Source: Solen grandis (taxonomy: Eukaryota > Mollusca > Bivalvia > Adapedonta > Solenidae). Taken from it: a stretch of 64,000 nucleotides of DNA. Each line of letters starts with the position of its first letter. Within the stretch, counting starts at the first letter, position 1. Positions 46,371 to 57,104 of this stretch are shown piece by piece. The position numbers and the translations under genes are program-made. The stretch is from positions 2,170,001-2,234,000 of the forward strand of contig CM037779.1 of assembly GCA_021229015.1 (NCBI GenBank). Direction: 5' to 3'. The notes below the pieces were generated by a model. The model saw only the letters and a program-made list of their open reading frames with translations. It was not told the DNA's origin and ran no database searches.

Positions 46371-47105
46371 AAAACGTACCCAAACTAAAACATACTTTTT
46401 GAAGTCAAAACATACCCATCCCAATTTTGAGGTCGAAACGTACCCATTTTTTTTTTTTTTTTTTTTTTCATTTCACTATTGATATTTTTATACAATATTT
46501 TAGTCATATTATAATTTATGATTTTGTTTGAAAATCTCTTATTATGTCTTATTCGTGATCTAAACACATGGCAGTTGCAAAGCTGGATATGCTCGTTTGG
46601 GACAAGAATAAAACACAACACTGTTATAGTTTTGTAATGGGCATTTATTATTTTTACATGAACTACATTCTTTTTTTAAAGTCCTTTGTTGATGTTTGCT
46701 TATTTATGATATATCAGGTCCTGGATATATCAAAATACTAATATCAATATTCTCAAAAAAATTATTATTGATACTTTAAATTTTTGAATAAAATATTTTT
46801 GATTATGTATAAAACTAAATGTGAATTTTATTCAATTCAATACATGATTACCGGTACCTTTGATCTCTACAATTGTGTGCTTCGGCTTCTTTTCTTCATT
46901 GAATTATAAACACCTTTAATTGATTCAGATTACACATTTTGATCAATTATTTTGTACAATTCTCTTTTAAAAAATGAAATACATTAAATATGAACATTAC
47001 ATTAAAACATATAAATTGTACTTTAAAAACAAAATACAATTATAAAAATAATTTAACTTGAGTACGTTTTGACCTATTAGTTGGGTACATTTTGACCAAC
47101 AGGTG
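46370..47105. mobile_element. Possible nested element with CAAAACGTACCC ends
   Basis: The left side has GTCAAAACGTACCCA, GTCAAAACATACCCA and GGTCGAAACGTACCCA within 90 bp. The right side has their complements (GAGTACGTTTTGACC and GGGTACATTTTGACC) by 47095. Terminal arms made of inverted minirepeats recall the MULE and foldback ends. Exact ends and target duplication were not resolved. The interior is AT-rich without a gene. Confidence 0.5.
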
Positions 47106-47440
47106 AGACACTCACCCCTGCCAGGAACAGACTCGCCCCAGAACATAAAGATATGTTGTTGAGAATAAGAATTCATTCTGCATATTATGATATGAACAAT
47201 GAATTTCCTTATGAGAGGGCATTTCAAGTGTGGAAATCTCTTGTTTACAGGAAGATGTTTGCCTAGATTTGAAAGTTCATGAAATTGTTTCAATAAATGC
47301 TTGAAACCTTCTATTAGAGTTTTTGTGTTTTTTAATGTAATGGCCTAAAGTTTTTTCTTGGTTTAGGACAAAATGGCCTATGAAAATTTCAACTTTTAGG
47401 ACAGTTGTCTTAAAAAAATGATTGGCAATCTGAATCACTG

Positions 47441-47630
47441 CAAACATATATATATATATATATGGTAGGAAGTGTTGTGGAAGCGACTTAGGGCCATCAT
47501 GGCCCATCATGGCCCTCTTCTTTTTTAAAGTGTAAGGTCCAGAATTTATTAGCTATTTGAATATACAGTAGTTGTTCAGAAAGCTACAGAAATGAAATTT
47601 TATTGATTAATTCATCCCTATTGGGATTTC
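47441..47630 (+). repeat. Continuation of the interrupted 241-bp unit
   Basis: After an expanded (TA)n run it reads GGTAGGAAGTGTTGTGGAAG, a duplicated GGCCATCATGGCC motif, and TTAATTCATCCCTATTGGG, as in the units at 37925 and 45539. Confidence 0.85.
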
Positions 47631-47905
47631 TGACATCTATGACCAGCATATGCTCAGAAAATCTGTGCAACAAAGGCTAGTAAGGATCAACTGCTGAAGA
47701 TCCACTAACCAGACTGCTTCTCACACAGTCTGGTCCTATGCTAAATACTACAGATTTATCTCCGAATATAGACTCAGTTTTGCTTGCCAGCTCATTTATG
47801 TGCACATATGCCATACAGTTTAGAACTTTAAACATCCAAAGTTGTTGATAAATTTTATTAACAAAACAGGCTACAAGTTGTCACAGATGTCAAAATATCT
47901 TTCAG

Positions 47906-48140
47906 AAAATGATTCGCAGGCAGCAGGCCTTGAAGAGAAAGTCATTGTACACCAGTGAGGAGAGACAGATGGTTCAAAAGTTTTGACGGTAGACTTTGTC
48001 CTCGGAGGAGGAGGTAGTTTCAGACGAGGAGGAGTTCTTTGTTGTTAAGAGGCTGACTTGGCCTCACCAGAGACAGATACGTACATGAGGGAGCTGGACA
48101 GCAAAGCCTCCCAGCTCCAAGCAATGGGCAAAGAATAAGA
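47906..48140 (+). pseudogene. C-terminal exon of an uncharacterised protein, broken
   Basis: After a possible acceptor (ATCTTTCAG) a basic frame reads RRQQALKRKSLYTSEERQMV and ends TGA at about 47986. A shifted frame continues with the acidic LSSEEEVVSDEEEFFVVKR then LTWPHQ, ending TGA near 48088; a third frame gives YMRELDSKASQLQAMGKE. The order (basic helix, acidic Ser patch, V-R/K-R-LTW, leucine-containing tail) looks like the C-terminus of uncharacterised mollusc proteins, but I cannot name the family. At least two frame changes indicate a pseudogene. Confidence 0.35.
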
Positions 48141-49136
48141 AGGGTCAGGAGTGGGGATGACTCTGAAAGGCTCCTCCTTCATCTATTGAGGAGTCCCAAA
48201 AATGGGCACTTCTTTAACTCTTCACCACACAACAAAATTAATACTTTTCCATATTGAAAACATATGCAGACGACAAATAAAATATGGCTCAATTAATGAA
48301 ACATCAAAAAGATTGAAAACATTGTGTGAAATGGTCAATTCCAACAATGCTTTTTAAAGGGTTAACAATGTAGTTAGTGATGATTTCTTTTCTATGGTGG
48401 CATAGAACTGCCACCACTTACCAGATAATTATGTGGAATATTTTCTTGAAATTTATGGCGGATTTCATGTAAATTTCAAAATAACAAGATAATTTTAAAT
48501 TTATTGTGATACCATATTTGATTCTTGCACATATTATTTGTATCAGCATTATAAGAATTAACCCTATAGAAAGTAAAGAAAATTTGGTCAAATATTTTAA
48601 ATTTTCGTTACCCTTTTTTCATGTACACAATAAATCCCAAATTTTTCTCCTGATTCTGTGGAATCTTGCAAAGATCATTTGTATCATGTTAAGGGTTAAC
48701 TCTTTTGAAAATGAAACAATTCACAAAGAATGTTGGAAAAGGAGCCATTTGAAATTTTTGTAACGTGATTCAGTCAACATTTTTCATCGGATGCTTTTGA
48801 AATTGCACAGATTGTTTGTATGATCTTAAAGATTAAACCTACAGAAAATGAAGAAATTTTGTTAAACATGGGAAGAGGAGCATTTAAAATTTTCATTAAC
48901 TTTTTCTTGTTTTCCATAACATTCTTTTGAAACTTGCACTGATTGTTTGTATTATTATAAACATAAATCCTATTTAAAATGGTGAAAAAACAATTTGTAG
49001 TGCTCTGTTTAGATCTACCTTCAGAGGTTGTGATTCCTTTAATAATGGAATAATTAGCCATGGCAAGTAGGGAAGTTCGATGTTTAGAAGCTACATGTAC
49101 TGAAGAGTACATTTGTGAAATCATAGTTGACAATTT
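48141..49136. other. Non-coding stretch
   Basis: No gene. Three diverged blocks near 48520-48780, 48790-48880 and 48890-49000 each contain TTGCA(C/A)...ATTGTTTGTAT-like and GAAAATGAA strings, suggesting degenerate pearl-type core units in alternating states. Confidence 0.4.
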
Positions 49137-49879
49137 TTAGCTCACCTGAGCTCAACGTGCTCAAGGTGAGCTTTTGTGATCGCCCTTCGTCCGTCGTGCG
49201 ACGTCAGTTATTTGGCTTGTTAACACTCTATAGGCCATATTTTTAGGCCAATCTTCATGAATTTGTCTCCATAAAATCTTGGACAAGTTCAAGATTTTTT
49301 AGGCCAATCTTCATGAAACTTGGTCAGAATGTTTGTCTCTATAAAATCTTGGACTGGTTTGAATTTAGGTCATGTGGGGTCAAAAATTAGGTCATGAGAT
49401 CAAATCTTAGAAAAACCTTGTTAATACTCTAGAGGCCACATTTTTGGCCATATCTTCATGAAACTTTGTAGGAATGTTTGTTTCCATAAAATCTTGGACA
49501 GGTTCGAAATTGGATCATGTGGGGTCAAAAAGTAGGTCACGAGGTCATATCTTAGAAAAACATTGTTAAACTCTAGAGGCCAAATTTTTGGCCAATCTTC
49601 ATGAACTTGTAGAATGTTTGTTCGATAAAATCTTGGACAAGTTCGAATTTGGGTCATGTGGGGTCAAAAAGTAGGTCATGAGGTCAAATCTTAGAAAAAC
49701 CTTGTTAATACTCTAGAGGCCACATTTTTGGCCATATCTTCATGAAACTTGGTCGGAACGTCTGTTTCCATAAAATCTTGGACAAGCTCGAAAGTGGGTC
49801 ATGTGGGGTCAAAATCCAACATATGTTGCTCATTTATAATCATCAGGTGAGCGATTCAGGGCCATCATGGCCCTCTTGT
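49137..49879 (-). mobile_element. Pearl-type element F, minus strand
   Basis: Read on the minus strand it starts AAGAGGGCCATGATGGCCCT then GAATCGCTCACCTGA, and has about four units of 100-150 bp. Each carries (plus-strand view) CTAGAGGCCACATTTTTGG, CTTCATGAAACTT and ATAAAATCTTGGACA. It ends with GACGGACGAAGGGCGATCAC and the AGCTCACC...GGTGAGCT hairpin, finishing CTAA. Same end group as elements B-D. A second, isolated head-like palindrome (GGGCCCTCATGGGC) lies at 49968. Confidence 0.8.
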
Positions 49880-52800
49880 TTCTGTTTCCTTTACATTCCA
49901 CTCTATACAGTAGTTCTGCATAGTAGAATAAGAAGTTACTGAAATGATTGACAGTAGAGTGACTCGGGCCCTCATGGGCATCGTCAGTTACGAATAAGAT
50001 GTTGCAGACAAACTTTGTGTACATGGAACATTGAAAATCACATGAATTCACTTGTTACATGTATTGGAGTCCACAGTGCTTCCATAATAAGTTATTTGTT
50101 CTAACACCATTGTATTCTGTTAAATCGGTAACGACTTATTGGAATATAACCTAACTTCCTCACATAAACAGAAACCCCTTTTATTGTAAATGCTGTGATG
50201 TTGAGATTATAACATTTTGTAAAAAAAAAAAAAAAAAGTTGGACATTCAGTGTGTTTGCCATCGAGTCATCAACAGGATATTAATTGTTCGTTCACAAAC
50301 TTTGGACTCTTTTATTTTACAAAAATATTTTCAACTTGCTTGTTAGTTGACTGAATATTGCTGGTTTGACACTATTCTGTAATAATCGGCAATTTACAGT
50401 TCGTGTGTTAGTCACTGTGGGTTGCATTGTTGTATACGTGTATTCATTTTGTGCATAATTTTGTCACCTTGAATAAAAAATTTCAACATACATTCTTAAT
50501 TTGTTTTATATCCTTGTTAAAAAACAGCAGGGATGCATTTGCTCACCACCTGCAGGTCACCAATTTGGTTAAATTATGTTCCCAAATGAGAACAATTAAA
50601 TGCCACTACATGCCTTTTGTGACATTTTGTGAAAAGTTAATTAATGTTGGTTAATTTTAAGTTCTTCACTGGACTGTGTTGGTAGTCAATAGGTGACATT
50701 TTGTGAACATTTTAGTTCAAATTTACTTAAATGTTGGTAAATTTAAGTTCTACATTTGACTGTTTTGGTAGTCTGTAAATTCGATGATATAAATTTTGGA
50801 ATTTGTTAAAAAATTAAATGAAATTTATAATAATTTGTGTTATTCCAAATGCAGGTCTAGTTTACTTGGCATTTAATTTCCAAGTAAATCCCAAATTTCG
50901 TGCAGTGTACAGAACTCTATATAATCAAAATTAATTACTTCACACATCGTCTATAACCCCCCACTTTCAACACCCAGATAGAAAGAAGGAGAGGGAGTGA
51001 CAGAGAGAAACAACCAGACGTTTTCTTAAAAGGGCCCCTACTGCTGGGACGTAACAATATCATTAATCAACCAATATCATTTATGTGTTCATGTCATATC
51101 ACATTGCAGGCCGATACAATGATTTAACAAGGTTTGGACCACCGAAACAATATTTTAGAGAATCTGCACTCACAAGAACTATCTCTTAGTGCTATCAATG
51201 TAGAAAGTGTTAAATATTAATGACAAAATATACTTGAATGTATGAGAATTTGATTCTTAAAGGCATTTCAGTTATTGTAAAGAAAATTCAAGCCCAGCCT
51301 TTGCAGTCAAAATTAAGTTCAATCTTTACCCTATAGTCAAGAAATTATTTACCATATTTGGTAAGGTCAGCTATTCACAAACAGTATCATATAAACTAGG
51401 TCAGCTACTTATCACAAAATATGCAGAAATTGGATATGTTAAATTAAGAAATTAATTCCTTACAGAGCTTGGTAAACTATTGCAAACAGTACCACATAAA
51501 CCCACATTATACATCCAAGAAGCTACTGATCCAGTTATTTCCGTGAACACAAAAATAGCTCATCTTAAAACAAACCATGAAACTTTTAAAGATTCCACTC
51601 ATTTCAATACAAATGCCTGTATAAAATGATGACATATACAGTTCAATTTCTTGATTACAAGAAGCTAAACTGATTCAAACTGGTTCATGTTTGAGAGGTG
51701 ACAGCACAGATTTAAACATTAACATAAATAGTAAACAAACATTTGCATATACAGTAAAAGTAAGGTTGAGGTGAGCAAGAAGGTCAGATTCAGAGTCTGC
51801 TATACTTGCTTCTTGTGAACTTGAACAAGTTTTTACAAACTTTATCTTTACTAACATATAGTTAAAAATACCAGGGTCCTAACTTTTAATCAAGACTCAG
51901 AATTTTAATACCTTAATGCTGTTTGAATTAACAAAAAACCAACAAAAAAACAACAAATTACTCACTAGGTTTAGTAATACAATGATATAATTATAGATTA
52001 TATATATGCCATTTTAAATATTTGCCTTATTGAGTCGATGTCTTAAACATAAGACTATATAAGAGATTGATGAAATGATGGGTATTTCAGTTAAGTTTTC
52101 CATTTGTCATACAGCGCTGAACTAAACAGAACAGTGGCTCACTTTATGAATGGAATTAAACGCTTTATCTCATATAGACATATTTTGATGCCTTTGCAAA
52201 CAGAGCAGACCCAGATCAGACAGATTCTGAGGTCTCTTCTGTTTAAAGCTCAGATTCTAGTCTGCATGCTAAAGGAAAGATCTGAAGTTCTGTAAATTTA
52301 TATTAAGTCATAAAGTTGTGCATGAATATTCATGATATAAAGGGTTAAACAGAAAACAAAATAACACTGTCAAGTTTACAAGGTAGAACTAATCAGTTCA
52401 GAAATTCATTCCATTTATCTGACCTGCTTGCCCATTATCAATATATGAACAACAACATAACTTCTTAAAACGAAAAAAAATCCATTCTGGGATGCAAATA
52501 AGTTTTGGTTCATCCAAATTCTCATTTAGGGAACAATGAACACAATATTTTTCATCTTTACATTACAAGGTTAAGTATTCTGATTTGCTGTAAAAACATC
52601 TTCAAGTAAATAAAAAAAAATAAAAAATAAATAAATAAATAAAATAAATCTATATTCTGCCATCAAAAATTAATAAAAAAAAAAGAAGAAAAGAAAAGTA
52701 ACAAATATTTCTTTTGAAATTTCAGTTTCACCTACAAAATAATCAAAACTGGCACTGCATTTCTAAAGTCCTAAGGTAATCACCAAAGATTCACATTATT

Positions 52801-53362
52801 TGCCCAAAATGTATTTTTTTCTAATATAATAATAACATGCATAAACGCAACCGCTCTTTGGCAATAAATCACATATCACATTCAGTCAAACCTATGAAAA
52901 ATGTCACACTGGGGTCAGACTAAATAGTCCTATTGACCAAACACAGGGCCTATAGATACAATCTCCAATGTACTGTACAGACCCTTTATATAACTCTGTT
53001 TGTTTTAGCTGTATTCACATATATTGGTGTTCCTTTTAAATCCAGGAAGTGAATAAGAATATTTACTATTTTATATTTTAAACTTTAGAGCCCACAAAAT
53101 GCTTTTCTTCAAAATAAAAGAGGATGAAGCACAAATGAAATCAAAGCCCTCTACAGTATACAACATTACTGGCAGGCAGTTGTTGAAGACAGGTGACCGT
53201 TATCACAGGTATGGCTATCACGGGTTAATTTTTAACATAGAAAATCTTAGCTGATACTATTCCAGCTTCAGCCCTGGTGAGGTTCCTATGAGGTCGGGAA
53301 AGCAGATGTGTCCAAGGCAAGTTCCTGCCATTCCCAACCCCTTAAGGCAAAAAGGGGTTTGG
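49880..53362. other. Region downstream of parkin, no gene recognised
   Basis: AT-rich. It may contain the parkin 3' untranslated region near its right end, but I cannot fix a polyadenylation site. It includes poly-A (50221), (AAAT)n near 52615-52650 and a repeated GTGACATTTTGTGA string (50617 and 50693). A stretch at 52104-52348 ending ATATAAAGGGTTAA resembles one piggyBac-type end, but no partner was found. Confidence 0.45.
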
Positions 53363-53466
53363 TCAGCCAAACCAGTGGTCACTCATACAGTTTCTGTCCC
53401 ATTCCTTCTCACACAGCCAGCACCAGTTGAATGTACACCGTGTGCATTTGATGTGCATACAACCAC
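53363..53466 (-). CDS. PRKN: Parkin (E3 ubiquitin ligase) last coding exon
   Basis: On the minus strand the acceptor TCTTTTCTGCAG precedes 104 coding bases ending TGA. Joined to the exon at 54792-54909 the junction reads EKN|GGCMHIKC. The exon encodes the second half of the RING2 (catalytic) domain: the active-site Cys of GGCMHIKC, zinc ligands CTRC, WCWLC, the Cys of DRNC and the His of SDHW. It ends HWFG. Parkin takes ubiquitin from an E2 onto this Cys and passes it to mitochondrial and other proteins in mitophagy. Compared with the human sequence as I know it, two residues are missing between two zinc ligands (CTRC instead of CPQPQC) and the tail is one residue shorter, but the Trp-Phe near the end is kept. 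No lesion is visible. It is probably a real, functional gene. Confidence 0.93.
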
Positions 53467-53763
53467 CTGCAGAAAAGACAGATATGTAGTCATCTAAATT
53501 AAGATTCCAAGTCCTTATACTTCCATAATATTAAAACAGATCAGTAGCAAGTCTGATTATATTAAATAGAATGAGTGTGAAGAGCATCTGGAGCTTAAAG
53601 CTTGTGCTGACATCAATCAATACTTAATCGTCCCATATCAAACAAACATGTGTCTATGACTTCATGTTTGTTGAAGGAAAAAAGATACCAACATCTTGGT
53701 GAAAATGTCTTGTATGTATGTCAGTCCTGCTTAACAAATCATTATCAGATCTAAATAATAGAT

Positions 53764-54563
53764 CAGGGATCGAAAATCCCACTCATGCGCTCATATTTAC
53801 GAGTAGACTGTGTGACCGGGCGAGTGAAAAATGTAGCCTGCTCATCTGACAGGTTTGGAAAAGAACAATAGAATGAGCATAGTCAATGTGTTTACATTTT
53901 ATCGAAGGAAAACCGGAAACAAAGGTGTTTTTATGAGTGATTATTTTTTCTAATATCATAATTATCCAATTGAATTTTAGTATTTTGAATCAAAATGCTA
54001 TTAAAACTGATCAAAAAAATAAACTTTAATATTGAAAATAAAAACACACATGAACATCTGTCCCGAGTTATAATCAAACGAATCATTGTTGTTGTCTGTT
54101 GAATTTCGAAAATAGAGAAGGGTTCAACATTAAAATATTTGAAGGCTGGCAAGGATTCGGAGAGTAAAGAGAAGGTAAAGCGCCTAGAAAAAGAAGAATT
54201 AAGAATACAAGAAGTGTAGGCAGTTCATTTAAATCCACAAATCCATGTCAAAATTACAGCAAACACATTTTATCGGTCCTAAAGCGTGACTTTTTATACA
54301 AGTGTCATAAGTAGATCATATTATGTTGAAAACTGTTAAATGTTATTGCATTATTTTTTTACATAAGTGCATTATTTTTTATAAAAGTATTAATTCATTT
54401 ATTCAAGATTTATTACATTTATAAGAAAATTTAAGCTACATAGATAGTCTTGAAAATCATGCATGAAATGCAGGATGAGTAGCATAACATGCAGGATGAG
54501 TAGAATTTAGCAGCCAATTGTCCTGCAGGATGAGTGGCTCTAAAAAAATTTTTTCAATCCCTG
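53764..54563. mobile_element. 800-bp non-autonomous hAT-like element in the parkin intron
   Basis: Inverted ends are CAGGGATCGAAAA and (complement) CAGGGATTGAAAA. TAGAT stands on both sides (53759-53763 and 54564-54568), a 5-bp duplication. No transposase frame. Near the right end the string TGCAGGATGAGT occurs three times within 70 bp. Confidence 0.75.
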
Positions 54564-54599
54564 TAGATATATATACAGTAGTACTGCATCATTGCAATA

Positions 54600-54760
54600 T
54601 TATGACATAGAAAAATTGCATGATACCACATTATCCCCGACTGGCCATCCTGTCCTAAAACTACCTATGTATGATGAGTACCAAATAAGGGAGATATACC
54701 AAGACAATGTTTAAAAAGTATAAATTGTTTTGTCTCAGCCAAAAATCGAACCCCCTGGCC
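54600..54760 (-). mobile_element. SINE fragment next to a parkin splice donor
   Basis: ACATTATCCCCGACTGGCCA, GTCCTAAAACTACCTATG and AAAATCGAACCCCC (degenerate B box on the minus strand) match the SINE at 56062-56330. The head side lies about 35 bases from the donor of the penultimate parkin exon. Confidence 0.6.
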
Positions 54761-54791
54761 AGACATATTGGACACTTGCTGAATAACCCAC

Positions 54792-54909
54792 CATTTTTCT
54801 CTGTCCGAGTTGTACACTTGGGACAGGGTTTTGTTGTACGTTCTATTGTCTCCAGTGACTCGTAGTTCCACCGTGACCTCTGAGCATTTGTCACATCCAG
54901 ATCTGGCAT
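54792..54909 (-). CDS. PRKN: Parkin penultimate coding exon
   Basis: 118 bp on the minus strand between acceptor TATTTCCAG (54910) and donor AATG|GTGGGT (54791). Frame 0 gives 39 codons plus one base. It encodes the linker before RING2 (AQRSRWNYESLETIERTTK) and its first zinc pair, PCPKC, then TRTEKN. This matches the [21 protein letters not shown] region of vertebrate parkin as I recall it. A methionine is the first codon of the exon but is internal; upstream exons (UBL, RING0, RING1, IBR) must lie at higher coordinates. I did not find them up to 64000, where a gap at 55843 and a LINE insertion intervene. Confidence 0.9.
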
Positions 54910-54910
54910 C

Positions 54911-55490
54911 TGGAAATACAATCTGAATTACATATACAGTAACCAAGACCAAGCTGAAAACTTCGAAATAATTATTCGGATTAAAACTCCGATGGAAATT
55001 ATAGTTTCTGTGCATGCATGTCTGTATTTTCATTACCAGTGCAGATCATTTCGTATATAGATCTAAATACTATGTACATGTCATGAAAAGTATGGTAATA
55101 AAAATATTTCATAATCTACTGCGGTGTTACTGATTAACATAATCGTTCAAACATGTCAACATAGTGATACATATTTTTACTGTCGATCTGCGTCACATGC
55201 TGGTGACAACGCGATGATATGGAATGTATTCAAGATCTGCACTGGGTTTATCTGCTGGCACGTGCATATTATGTAACCTATCAGACATTGATTAGCATTA
55301 ATCAACATTTCCAGTCGGACACACAGTGCCCAATCCAATCTCAAAAAGAGGTGTGCAAACTTGTCTCAGCCATCACTCCAGGTGCAGCCACAAAATAAAC
55401 TTGGTTACTGACCGGATACGAATGAGAAGGACAACAATTGGTTCATGAAAATTTATGAAAATTGACTTCAAAATAAAAATAAAAATATAT
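54911..55490. other. Parkin intron, no feature seen
   Basis: No exon, tRNA-like box or repeat recognised. Parkin exons upstream of 54909 were looked for here and not found. Confidence 0.4.
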
Positions 55491-55672
55491 ACATAAATTG
55501 CGACCTTGGGACCGGGATTTAACTTCGAAATAGTTAAAAAATCGAATTAGCGAAATTTGGATTTAACTTTTTAGTTAAAATAAGAAGGGAAGAAATCAGG
55601 ACCGAAAATAAACTTCGAAATGGCGAGGAATTCGGTTTAATGATGTTCGGTTTGTCGAGGTTCTACTGTATA
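55490..55672 (-). mobile_element. pogo/Tigger-like terminal region
   Basis: It ends CGAGGTTCTACTGTA, the complement of TACAGTAGAACCTCG, preceded by repeated TTCGAAATGGCGA- and TTCGAAATAGTTA-like strings. CAGTA...CCTCG ends with internal A/T-CGAA repeats are typical of pogo-type or related tails. The other end was not located. Confidence 0.45.
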
Positions 55673-55842
55673 TCGTATATATGCATGTGTGCGTGTGTAA
55701 ATAAAAGCAAACAATTACAAAACATGGCCTGCTGTAGGATAATGTAATGTCTATAAATACATGGATAGAACCTAAGGAAAACTTGGGAGTTTCTGGCTGG
55801 TTCTTGAACTAGACTAAAAGAAACCGAGCTACATTAAACTCC

Positions 55843-55942
55843 NNNNNNNNNNNNNNNNNNNNNNNNNNNNNNNNNNNNNNNNNNNNNNNNNNNNNNNNNN
55901 NNNNNNNNNNNNNNNNNNNNNNNNNNNNNNNNNNNNNNNNNN
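55843..55942. other. Assembly gap, 100 N
   Basis: Exactly 100 unknown bases within the presumed parkin intron. A missing exon here cannot be excluded. Confidence 1.
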
Positions 55943-56061
55943 TATCACAGTTTCCACTCTATTATTTCCACTCTATCTACATTGTGTAGAAGAAAGGATC
56001 TATTGGATTCATACATAGGATGTCTAATTCTAGTCGCGACAGTTAAATTGTACATAATATG

Positions 56062-56330
56062 TTTGTTGGGTTTAACGTCTCACTGACAGTATTTAAGTCA
56101 TTTGGAGACGATGTTTACTTGAGACAAATATAGAGCTACCACACTGCAGTATCACGCCGTAGACATTCGGCATGATAGCATACCCAGTCACATTATCCTG
56201 ACACCGGGACAACCAGTCCTAGAACTACCCGTATATGCTGAGCGCCAAGCAAGGTAGATAAACCAGTAACATTTTCTTTACGACTTTGGTATGTCGCGAC
56301 CGTGGAACGAACCCACGACCTCCGGCTTTT
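56062..56330 (-). mobile_element. tRNA-derived SINE, minus strand
   Basis: On the minus strand a head with GGGTTCGTTCCACGG (B box) at about 56300-56320 is followed by the body (AGTTCTAGGACTGG, GTGTCAGGATAATGTG) and a tail GTTAAACCCAACAAAC at 56066. This is the most complete copy of the family also seen at 1830, 10366, 34570 and 54600. Confidence 0.75.
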
Positions 56331-56354
56331 TTATTATGTATAAGTGAGTAAACA

Positions 56355-56500
56355 AAAAAGCTAGAGTGTCAGCTATATGGACCAGTTAGAGCGTCTGCCC
56401 AGTAAATAACAGAGATACCGTATGTTGGAAATCCGAACGCGACTGGGTGTGGTATCAAAGCCACTTGTCTACGGCGTGATATCGCTGTTAAGTAGACCTA
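56355..56500 (+). mobile_element. tRNA-like SINE head fragment
   Basis: GGACCAGTTAGAGCGTCTGC resembles a tRNA 5' half with an A box. The B box is degenerate (GTTGGAAATCC). No clear tail. Confidence 0.35.
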
Positions 56501-56515
56501 TATGTATTTCATATA

Positions 56516-56740
56516 CAGTAGAAACTCACTTAGCGGGCACCTCACTAATACGGGCAACTTCTAATTACGGGCAAATTTCGCGGTCCGGATCGCTTTGCTA
56601 TATGTTTATTTGCCCGCAAAACTCAATAATGCGAGCACCTGGCTATTGCGAAATGCGGGCACCATTTTCGGTCCCGATCGGTGTTTACAGTGCAAAATGA
56701 ACCTAGCTAAAGCGGGCACCTGTCCAAGAGCGATTTTATC
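56516..56740 (+). mobile_element. pogo/Tigger-like terminal region with GCGGGCACC repeats
   Basis: It begins ACAGTAGAAACTCACTTAGC and contains five spaced units of the type TAAxGCGGGCACC or TAATACGGGCAA. The gradient of similar short units next to a CAGTA end fits a terminal repeat region. No transposase nearby. Confidence 0.5.
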
Positions 56741-57104
56741 TGACTGGTTACGTGAAGTTATGTTAACCAGTCTCAGTATTTTGCAAACCAGTCTGTGTGT
56801 TTCACGCGCCCGACATTTTGACACTTTCTTTTGTTTTGTTAGCAGTACACAAAGAACAAACTGACAACAGGTCCAGGTGTTTGTTTGTTTCGAAAAATGG
56901 GACGTTAATGAATCCCTTTATCAAAAGCGGTGTGTATGATGTTTGTATCTTTTTGTCCAATAAATTTAGCAAAGGGCGTTTGATAACGCTATGTTTTCAA
57001 TGCATCGTCATTATCAACATCGAAATCAAACTGATGGTAATTAATACTATAATTAAAGTATTAGGGACATCTGAGCTACATTTAGTCAATATTCCTACTG
57101 ATTC

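Larger units (their letters stand above)
45861..47440 (+). mobile_element. hAT-like element with a 6-bp target duplication
   Basis: Inverted ends are CAGTGATTCAGATTG and CAATCTGAATCACTG. CAAACA lies on both sides (45855-45860 and 47441-47446); removing the element and one CAAACA restores the repeat unit seen at 37990 and 45610. CAGTG ends are typical of hAT, but 8 bp is the usual duplication; 5-bp and 6-bp hAT groups have been described as I recall. It carries an N-terminal transposase remnant and a further nested insertion. Confidence 0.85.
53467..54791 (-). other. PRKN: Last intron of parkin
   Basis: Bounded by GTGGGT (donor, minus strand, 54791) and CTGCAG (acceptor, 53467). It contains an 800-bp hAT-like insertion and, within about 40 bp of the donor, a SINE fragment. 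Confidence 0.85.

Noticed and set aside
52092..52348. Second piggyBac-type MITE
   Set aside because: One side ends AAAGGGTTAA, but the TTAA on the other side is followed by an unrelated sequence, so no inverted ends.
54665..55033. 122-codon minus-strand secreted-protein-like frame
   Set aside because: It overlaps the parkin penultimate exon in another frame and runs through intron and SINE sequence; the parkin frame explains the conservation.
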